Assembly: GCA_934678955.1 (NCBI GenBank)
Contig: CAKUSI010000098.1
Span: forward strand, 1 to 11,649
Length of the DNA: 11,649 nt
Direction of reading: 5' to 3'
Source of the DNA: an uncultured Austwickia sp.
GTDB lineage: Bacteria; Actinomycetota; Actinomycetes; Actinomycetales; Dermatophilaceae
Shown piece by piece: positions 7,013 to 11,649 of the stretch. Below the pieces are notes generated by a model that was not told where the DNA came from, did no database searches, and was given only the letters and a program-made list of their open reading frames with translations. The position numbers and the translations under genes were made by a program. The first letter of the stretch is position 1; each line of letters opens with the position of its first letter.

Positions 7013-7014
7013 CA
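6995..7014. promoter_or_regulatory. Palindromic operator candidate for the leftward TA module
   Basis: TGTAGA (6995-7000) and TCTACA (7009-7014) form a perfect 6-bp inverted repeat with an 8-bp centre. It covers the -35 box and most of the -35/-10 spacer of the leftward promoter, where an RHH antitoxin would block polymerase. Autorepression is the usual mode for such modules; the site itself is inferred. Confidence 0.55.
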
Positions 7015-7138
7015 CGTGCGTCTCGGGCCCCGACCATCGCTGCGGCACCGCCCGTCTTGCCCGCCCAGGCCGCATCCGCCCCGTGGCCCAGAGGCTGACC
7101 GGCCCCTCTCACTGTCGTCGTCGCGAGCGTGGTCGCAA

Positions 7139-7167
7139 TAGCAACACCGCTACTACCCAAGTAGCAT
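7139..7167 (+). promoter_or_regulatory. Candidate leaderless promoter of the rightward mazE
   Basis: TAGCAT (7162-7167) fits the -10 pattern and ends 7 nt before ATG 7175. TAGCAA (7139-7144) is a weak -35 candidate at a 17-bp spacing. No Shine-Dalgarno is seen before the ATG. Confidence 0.5.
7149..7165. promoter_or_regulatory. Palindromic operator candidate for the rightward mazEF
   Basis: GCTACT (7149-7154) and AGTAGC (7160-7165) are perfect inverted arms around ACCCA. The right arm overlaps the -10 box TAGCAT, so binding by the MazE dimer would block initiation. Its sequence differs from the operator of the leftward module, which suggests separate control. Confidence 0.5.
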
Positions 7168-7174
7168 CAGAAGT

Positions 7175-7393
7175 ATGAAAGTGAGCGTGAGCCTCAGTGA
7201 GGAGGACCTTTCCCTCCTCGACCGGTATGTCGAGCAGGCCGGACTTCGGTCCCGGTCGGCCGGCGTGCAACACGCCATCCGCCAGCTTCGCGACCGCGAG
7301 CTCGAGTCTGCGTACGCATCCGCATGGCAGGAGTGGGCCGCATCCGGCGACGAGGAGGCCTGGGCCTCGACCTCCGCGGACGGGCTGAGCTGA
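7175..7393 (+). CDS. mazE: MazE9-like ribbon-helix-helix antitoxin (rightward module)
   Basis: A 72-residue antitoxin. The N-terminal [21 protein letters not shown] is an RHH strand and first helix, [17 protein letters not shown] the second helix, and the acidic, Trp-rich tail ([13 protein letters not shown], ending DGLS) is the toxin-binding part. From memory it closely resembles Mycobacterium tuberculosis MazE9, including RSRSAGxQHAIR and AWQEW. It should bind and inhibit the next gene's product and repress the shared promoter. TGA 7391-7393 overlaps the toxin ATG by one base (TGATG), a classic coupling arrangement. Start ATG 7175 follows a -10 box at leaderless spacing. Confidence 0.92.
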   Translation: MKVSVSLSEEDLSLLDRYVEQAGLRSRSAGVQHAIRQLRDRELESAYASAWQEWAASGDEEAWASTSADGLS

Positions 7394-7740
7394 TGCTCCG
7401 CGGTGAGATCCGGTTGGTCGATCTCGACCCCGCACGCGGCAGCGAGGCCACCAAGCTGCGGCCCGCTGTGCTGGTCAGCAACGATCGAGCGAACGCCGCG
7501 GCCGACCGGCTCGGGCGTGGCGTGGTGACGGTGGTCCCGGTGACCAGCAACGTGGCTCGTGTCTTCCCGTTCCAGGTGCTCCTGCGTGCCGAGGATTCCG
7601 GTCTGAGGGTCGACTCCAAGGTCCAGGCCGAGCAGGTGCGCGCGGTGGCCATCGAGCGAGTCGGCTCGGCCATCGGCCGGGTCCCGACACAGCTCATGGT
7701 TGCCGTGGACGACGCCCTGCGCCTTCATCTCCAGCTCTAG
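7393..7740 (+). CDS. mazF: MazF9-like endoribonuclease toxin (rightward module)
   Basis: A 115-residue MazF with all family landmarks: RGEIRLVDLDPARGSEATKLRPAVL holds the conserved hairpin and RP pair (Arg23, Pro24), VVTVVPVTSN contains the probable catalytic Thr51, and FPFQVLL, DSKVQAEQVRAVAIERV and a C-terminal LRLHLQL helix follow. Layout and wording match mycobacterial MazF9 (Rv2801c as I recall it). MazF toxins cut single-stranded RNA at short motifs and stop growth when the antitoxin decays. The start is fixed by the TGATG overlap with mazE; a longer open frame to 7324 runs inside mazE and is not the start. The gene converges on an epimerase gene on the other strand, with 75 bp (7741-7815) between them where I see no convincing terminator. 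Confidence 0.93.
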   Translation: MLRGEIRLVDLDPARGSEATKLRPAVLVSNDRANAAADRLGRGVVTVVPVTSNVARVFPFQVLLRAEDSGLRVDSKVQAEQVRAVAIERVGSAIGRVPTQLMVAVDDALRLHLQL

Positions 7741-7815
7741 GCACAGGTCAGCGATCCTGGTGGCTGCTCGTCAGATGTGGGGTGTGCCGTTGCCCGTCGG
7801 TGGCGCCGCGTCCGG

Positions 7816-9246
7816 TCAGATCGTCGTCGGGCCTTCTTCCGTCGCGGCCAAGACGTGCTCCAGGGCACCGCTCAGCGCCGGGTAGCGGAACGCGAACCCC
7901 ACCTGCTGCAGCCGCGCAGGCAGCATCCGCTGGCCGGCCAGCGCAAACTCCCGGGCCCCCGCCTCGCCGAGCAACAGGGCGGGCGCCTGCCGGGGGACTC
8001 TCAGGGCCGCCGGCCGTCCCAGCACGGAGGCCAGCGTTCGGGCGTACTCCTCGCCCCGGACCGGCTCCGGCGCGCTCACGTTGAACGGCCCCTCGAGGTC
8101 GGACAGGGCGAGGAAGGCGTACGCGCAGACCAGGTCGTCGATCCCCACCCAGGGCATCCACGCCCGACCCGACCCCAGCGGGCCGCCGAGGCCCCACGTG
8201 AACAGCGGCAACTGCAGGCCCAACTGGCCGCCCGCGGGCGACTGCACGATCCCGGTCCGCACCACCGCCACCCGCACTCCGGCCTCCGAGGCGGGGCGCG
8301 TCGCCTCCTCCCACGCGGCCACGATGGCCGCGAGCTCGCCGTCACCGGCGGGGGCGTCCTCGGTCAGGGGTTCGTCCTCGCGGTCCGGCCCGTAGTAGCC
8401 GCTGGCGGACGCGTTGATCAGCGCCCGGGGACGGCCGTCCCCGGCACGACTCGCCAGGCCCGTCGCGAGGAGCCTGGTCGCGTCGACCCGGCTTTCGCGG
8501 ACCAGGCGCAGGTGCGCGGGGGTGAACCGACCGGCGATCGGGTGCCCCGCCAGGTTGATCACGACGTCGACGTCGCCCAGCGCCGCCGGGTCGAACGAGG
8601 CGGTCGCGGGATCCCAACGGACCTCCCCGCGGGCCGCGTCGGCTGTGTGGCGTACGAGCCGACGCACCTCGTGGCCTCCGCCCGAAAGAAGCGCCGCGAG
8701 CTGGGTGCCGACGAGCCCCGAAGCGCCCGCGAGCAGAATCGTCCGACGTTCCGAGGGGTTCGCGGCGTGGAAGTCCAGATCGGCCGCAAGGGTCCTTCCG
8801 CGGTACGCGAGCAGCCTGCGGAGCCGCCGGTCGACCTCGTCGGCGCCAACGCGGCCCAGGAGTGGGAGGTGCGTCGCCCGAGGCAGTTCGTACGTGATCC
8901 GCTCGGTGAACCGCGTCCCGCCACGCTCCGGCACCAGCTCCCGCTCGTGCCGCCAGCTGCGCAGCGGACCCGACTCCATCTCGTCGGCGAAGCCGCGCGG
9001 CGGATCGTACGCGCTGTGCCGGGACACCCAGCGAAGCCCGACCGGCCGCAGCCCCGGCAACCGCGCGCCGGGCACAGCGACCCGCAGCACGGTCCGGGAC
9101 CCGACCCGGAGCCCGTCCGACGGGCCGGACTCGACCCGACCCACGCCCGGCGGGGTCAGGCGGACGACCGCCCCGGGGCGCTCGTGCCAGGCGAAGACGT
9201 CGACGGGATCCTGCTCCAGCGGCGTGCTGGCCGCGAGTAACACCAT
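7816..9246 (-). CDS. TIGR01777-family epimerase (YfcH-like) with N-terminal SRPBCC-like domain
   Basis: A 476-residue two-domain protein. Residues 1 to about 150 look like an SRPBCC/START-type ligand-binding domain (a strand-rich region with EMESGPLRSWRHERELVPE and FTERITYELP). From 168 an extended SDR follows: nucleotide-binding GASGLVG (174-180), VVINLAGHPI (228-237), the TIGR01777 hallmark SASGYYG (280-286), WMPWVGIDDLV (363-373) and a DUF1731-type end, RMLPARLQQVGFAFRYPAL (440-458). YfcH-like proteins usually have only the SDR part (about 300 residues); the fusion is a known longer form. The reaction is unknown, possibly on a lipid or isoprenoid-like ligand held by the first domain. ATG 9246 has no Shine-Dalgarno but follows TACGCT by 6 nt. 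It lies 36 bp downstream of the hydrolase gene on the same strand. Confidence 0.88.
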   Translation of the reverse strand: MVLLAASTPLEQDPVDVFAWHERPGAVVRLTPPGVGRVESGPSDGLRVGSRTVLRVAVPGARLPGLRPVGLRWVSRHSAYDPPRGFADEMESGPLRSWRHERELVPERGGTRFTERITYELPRATHLPLLGRVGADEVDRRLRRLLAYRGRTLAADLDFHAANPSERRTILLAGASGLVGTQLAALLSGGGHEVRRLVRHTADAARGEVRWDPATASFDPAALGDVDVVINLAGHPIAGRFTPAHLRLVRESRVDATRLLATGLASRAGDGRPRALINASASGYYGPDREDEPLTEDAPAGDGELAAIVAAWEEATRPASEAGVRVAVVRTGIVQSPAGGQLGLQLPLFTWGLGGPLGSGRAWMPWVGIDDLVCAYAFLALSDLEGPFNVSAPEPVRGEEYARTLASVLGRPAALRVPRQAPALLLGEAGAREFALAGQRMLPARLQQVGFAFRYPALSGALEHVLAATEEGPTTI

Positions 9247-9252
9247 GCCGCG

Positions 9253-9258
9253 AGCGTA
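9253..9258 (-). promoter_or_regulatory. Candidate -10 box directly before the epimerase gene
   Basis: On the minus strand TACGCT fits TAnnnT and ends 6 nt before ATG 9246, so a leaderless transcript could start here within the short gap after the hydrolase gene. No -35 element is evident. The gene may also be read from the hydrolase promoter. Confidence 0.3.
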
Positions 9259-9282
9259 GGCGTCGTCACGTTCCCGCGCGCG

Positions 9283-10356
9283 TCAGCGCCGGGCGAGGAA
9301 CTCCTCGATCCGGGGCAGCAAGATGCCCGGTTTGACCAGCAGGTCGACGTGCCCACCCGGGTAGACGTGCAGCTCCGCGTGGCGGGCCAGCGTGGACACG
9401 ACGCGGCCGTAGAAGGCCGGGACGATGGGATCCTCGGCGCCCGCCAAGACCAGCGTCCGTTGGCGCAGGAGCGGCAGGAACCAGGCGCTGGTCCAGCCGA
9501 GGCCCGCGAACATCTGGCAGGACCAGCCGATCGGGCGCGCCGAGAGCATCTGGACCGCCAGCACGTGGCCGGCCGCGTGGGGGCTGCGGCGCGCCTGCCC
9601 CCCGTACATATGCCCGGCCATCGTCCCCAGCACGCTCTTGCGGCGGCGACGCTGAACGCGCCGACGTCCCCGCGTGGACCGCGCCGCGAGGCTGCGTGGC
9701 GCCGGCGAACGTCGGCGTCTGCCAAGGCGTTCGACGCGCGCCCGACGACCCGCCCGACGACGACGCCGGGTGAGCCGCGAGGCTTCCTCGCTCCAGTACG
9801 ACAGCCCGGCCGGGGAGACCGGCGAGAGCGGATACCCCGCGCCGCTGCTCACCACCACCACGCGCCGACAGCGGCGGCCCGCGACGCGGGCGAACTCCTG
9901 GGCCAAGGCGCCGCCCCAGGAGATCCCGAGCACGTCGACCTCGTCGTAGCCCAGGTCGTCGAGGGCCTTGCAGAGCATCTTGGCGAGCGTGCTCAGCCGG
10001 TAGGGGCCGCGTGCACCCGGGGAGCGACCGATCCCGGGTGGGTCGACGCGGATGACCTCGATGCGGGGATCCAGGCGGTTCACGAAGGGTTGGAACAACT
10101 GCAGTGGCGCGCCGATCCCGTTGAGCAGGAGCAGCGGCACCCGCGTGCCGTCGCCGGGGGAGATGTCGAAGAACATCCCCCGACGACCCACGCGATGCAC
10201 GAATGTGCGGCTTGCCCTGGTCCGCCGCGTCCGCGGCGTGCGGGGAGCGTCACCGCGCCGGGCGTCCCGCACCGTGCGTGCGGCGCCTCGCGCGCGCCCC
10301 GCCACGGGGCCCGACCGGGCCTTGGGCGTCCTCCGCCGACGGGTGGTCATCGTCAT
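9283..10356 (-). CDS. Alpha/beta hydrolase resembling poly(3-hydroxyalkanoate) depolymerase (PhaZ), with Arg-rich segments
   Basis: A 357-residue alpha/beta hydrolase. The core shows the oxyanion region LLLLNGIGAPLQLFQPF (75-91), RVDPPGIGRS, the nucleophile elbow GISWGG with Ser146, and the end TLVLAGAEDPIVP with Asp309 and YPGGHVDLL with His336. NGIG, GISWGGALAQEFA, MYGG and AGLGWTS are typical of intracellular medium-chain PHA depolymerases, so hydrolysis of a polyester or acyl ester in the cytosol is likely but unproven. Two oddities stand out. The first 60 residues hold 20 arginines. A segment at 194-240 in the cap region has 24 arginines in 47 residues, where relatives have a shorter ordinary stretch. 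ATG 10356 and ATG 10350 are both possible: GAGGAG lies 3 nt before the first and 9 nt before the second, and GGAGAGG 10 nt before the first. The frame is open upstream to 10596, but that part is repeat DNA and not coding-like. Confidence 0.8.
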   Translation of the reverse strand: MTMTTRRRRTPKARSGPVAGRARGAARTVRDARRGDAPRTPRTRRTRASRTFVHRVGRRGMFFDISPGDGTRVPLLLLNGIGAPLQLFQPFVNRLDPRIEVIRVDPPGIGRSPGARGPYRLSTLAKMLCKALDDLGYDEVDVLGISWGGALAQEFARVAGRRCRRVVVVSSGAGYPLSPVSPAGLSYWSEEASRLTRRRRRAGRRARVERLGRRRRSPAPRSLAARSTRGRRRVQRRRRKSVLGTMAGHMYGGQARRSPHAAGHVLAVQMLSARPIGWSCQMFAGLGWTSAWFLPLLRQRTLVLAGAEDPIVPAFYGRVVSTLARHAELHVYPGGHVDLLVKPGILLPRIEEFLARR

Positions 10357-10668
10357 GGGCTCCTCGCCTCTCCTGAATCTCGCACCACGCCTCACATCGG
10401 CCGGGAAGCCGACGCGTGAGGTGATTTGCCGGTATCGCACCGAACGCCGCCACCGCGCCGAATGGTCGGTGTCGCGCTCCGCGGCGAGTGTGCCAGAGCC
10501 GACCGACAACCCTCGCGCGCGCCGGGATACGGACATCCGGATACCGCGCGCGACGGGTGAGCGGATACACAGCGCCACGGGTGAGCGGATACACACCAGA
10601 TGTCCGATTCCCGGACCTGGCCCCTGCTCAGGCGGTTATCGTGGCGCAAACGCCAGGGGGTGACGTTG
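10357..10668. other. Noncoding divergent promoter region (about 310 bp)
   Basis: This stretch separates the start of the minus-strand hydrolase from the start of the plus-strand solute-binding protein and should hold both promoters. Open frames crossing it read through tandem repeats and are not credible genes. I see phased repeats at 10529-10595 and a possible -10 hexamer TATCGT at 10637-10642 for the rightward gene, with no good -35. I find no convincing promoter for the leftward gene and no riboswitch. Confidence 0.6.
10529..10595. repeat. Three 24-bp-phased direct repeats around GGATAC
   Basis: Two identical 19-bp copies, ACGGGTGAGCGGATACACA, occupy 10553-10571 and 10577-10595. A degenerate third copy at 10529-10547 shares ACGG and CGGATAC in the same phase (11 of 19 bases). 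A further GGATAC is at 10525-10530. The 24-bp period, a little over two helical turns, and the position between divergent genes suggest a cluster of sites for a regulator. Confidence 0.75.
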
Positions 10669-11649
10669 TTGGGATCCGTACCCGGGCTGGACTCTGCCCT
10701 CAGCAGTCCCCTCACCCGACGCCAGGCGCTCAAGCTCGGGGCCGCCGTGACCCTCGGGGGCGCCGCTCTCAGCGTGAGCGCCTGTGCGGCAGCGCCGGAT
10801 TCGATCAACACCCAACTCGTGCACGGGGCCACGGGCGGGGGCCTGAAGGACACCCTCGACCCCCATTTCCCGGTCACGATGCCCGACATCGCGAGGGTCC
10901 GCAGCCTCTACGAGCCGCTTCTGCGCTTCACGCCCGACTACCGCGTCGAGCCGTGCCTCGCCGAGGAAACGTCCCACAACGCGGACGCCACCGAGTGGAC
11001 GTTCCGGCTGCGGCGCGGCGTCACCTTCCACGACGGTCGGGATTTCACCGCCGAGCACGTCAAAGCGTCCATCGAGCGCCTCGCGGACCCCGCGAACCCC
11101 GCCCCCTATGGCGCGGATCTCGCCCCCATCATCGACTTCGCCTCCTGCCGGGCCCTCGACCCGCACACCTACCGGATGGTCCTCACCGAGCCGTACGGGA
11201 TCCTGGACGAGGCGCTCGCCCAGTACTCCCTCGGCATGGTGCCCGCCGACTTCGACCTCAGCCAGCCGGTCGGCACCGGGCCGTTCAGATTCGACCGGTT
11301 CGTTCCCGGCCAGCGCAGCCGTTTCCTCCGCCATGACGGCTACTGGGACGGGCCCGCCGCGGTGGATTCGCTGGTCATCATCGACTTCAGCGACGACGCC
11401 GCCAAGGTGAACGCCCTGCTCGCCGGGCAGGTGCAGACGATCGACAACCTGCCCGCCTACCTCGCCGGGACCATCGAACAGCAGGGCGCACGCACCCTGG
11501 TGTCCGAGACCGGCGGGTGGGTCCCGTTCACGATGCGGGTGGACGCGGCGCCGTTCTCGGATGTACGGGTCCGCCAGGCCATGCGGCTGATCGTGGACCG
11601 CCAGCAGATGATCGACCAGGCGCTCAGCGGCTTCGGCCGGGTCGGCAAC
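10669..11649 (+). CDS. Family 5 ABC transporter solute-binding lipoprotein, Tat-exported (3' partial)
   Basis: The first 327 residues of a DppA/OppA-type (SBP_bac_5) binding protein; members are usually 500-550 residues, so about 200 are beyond the right edge. The N-terminus carries a twin-arginine motif, LTRRQALKLG (15-24), a hydrophobic stretch and a lipobox SVSAC with Cys39, predicting Tat export and lipid anchoring on the outer face of the membrane. Family wording is clear: EWTFRLRRGVTFHDGRDFTAEHV, VGTGPFRFDRFVPG, and DVRVRQAMRLIVDRQQMI near the end. It would deliver a peptide, metal complex or other solute to an ABC permease, probably encoded just downstream. The start could be TTG 10669 or TTG 10666, which have AGGGGG (10655-10660) 8 or 5 nt upstream; GTG 10660 overlaps that Shine-Dalgarno and is less likely. 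The ligand cannot be told. Confidence 0.9.
   Translation, partial: MGSVPGLDSALSSPLTRRQALKLGAAVTLGGAALSVSACAAAPDSINTQLVHGATGGGLKDTLDPHFPVTMPDIARVRSLYEPLLRFTPDYRVEPCLAEETSHNADATEWTFRLRRGVTFHDGRDFTAEHVKASIERLADPANPAPYGADLAPIIDFASCRALDPHTYRMVLTEPYGILDEALAQYSLGMVPADFDLSQPVGTGPFRFDRFVPGQRSRFLRHDGYWDGPAAVDSLVIIDFSDDAAKVNALLAGQVQTIDNLPAYLAGTIEQQGARTLVSETGGWVPFTMRVDAAPFSDVRVRQAMRLIVDRQQMIDQALSGFGRVGN

Noticed and set aside
6978..7160. Longer form of the leftward antitoxin starting at 7160
   Set aside because: The added residues have no RHH features and would cover both candidate operators and promoters; the fold begins at MADTTTIRI.
7777..9240. A 487-codon open frame on the plus strand
   Set aside because: It is antisense to the well-supported epimerase gene and its translation is Arg/Pro/Gln-rich without recognisable motifs.
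9349..10419. A 356-codon open frame on the plus strand
   Set aside because: It is antisense to the alpha/beta hydrolase, which has a full catalytic triad; the plus-strand product shows no family features.
10529..10595. A short CRISPR array
   Set aside because: There are only two exact copies with 5-bp spacers and no cas genes; spacers are far too short.
10357..10596. N-terminal extension of the hydrolase through the repeats
   Set aside because: The extension only translates the 24-bp repeats into repeated peptide, while ATG 10356/10350 has a good Shine-Dalgarno.
1..11649. tRNA, rRNA, insertion sequence or prophage content
   Set aside because: I saw no cloverleaf with a conserved T-loop, no rRNA core sequence, no transposase-like protein and no phage gene on either strand.

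Overview
The window is high-GC DNA with strongly G/C-biased third codon positions, many GTG/TTG starts and several candidate leaderless promoters (a TAnnnT box 6-7 nt before the start codon). This points to an actinobacterium (Actinomycetota); I cannot name a genus. About eleven complete genes are present, plus two cut by the window edges. I see no rRNA, tRNA, CRISPR array, insertion sequence or phage gene.

Layout. (1) 1-2861, + strand: the end of a four-carbon sugar-acid catabolic operon. It holds a DenD-like D-erythronate dehydrogenase (5' end missing), a GntP-family sugar-acid permease and an OtnC-like 3-oxo-tetronate 4-phosphate decarboxylase, closed by a large hairpin. Together they would import a tetronate, oxidise it and decarboxylate the phosphorylated product. 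The partner kinase and isomerase are not in the window and may lie upstream. (2) 3099-3671, +: a histidine-phosphatase superfamily protein, followed by three hairpins. (3) 3848-6321, +: two membrane proteins, a TSUP (TauE/SafE-like) anion exporter and an AspT-type (AAEX) exchanger with two cytosolic RCK_C domains, the latter ended by a hairpin at its stop codon. (4) 6458-7740: two different MazEF-type toxin-antitoxin modules placed back to back and divergent. The leftward pair and the rightward pair (very like mycobacterial MazEF9) share a 197-bp spacer in which each antitoxin gene has its own candidate promoter and its own 6-bp-arm palindrome. (5) 7816-10356, - strand: an alpha/beta hydrolase resembling poly(3-hydroxyalkanoate) depolymerases, then 36 bp later a TIGR01777-type epimerase fused to an N-terminal SRPBCC-like domain. 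The hydrolase has an abnormal arginine-rich segment in its cap region. (6) 10357-10668: a noncoding divergent promoter region with three 24-bp-phased repeats around GGATAC. (7) 10669-end, +: the first 327 residues of a Tat-exported lipoprotein, a family 5 (DppA/OppA type) ABC solute-binding protein.

Regions 1, 3 and 7 are about small-molecule transport and use, region 4 is a toxin-antitoxin island between housekeeping-like genes, and region 5 is a probable two-gene lipid or polyester-related operon. I find no clearly new multi-gene system. The most unusual signals are the twin divergent mazEF arrangement with its operators, the arginine-rich hydrolase segment and the phased repeats at 10529-10595.
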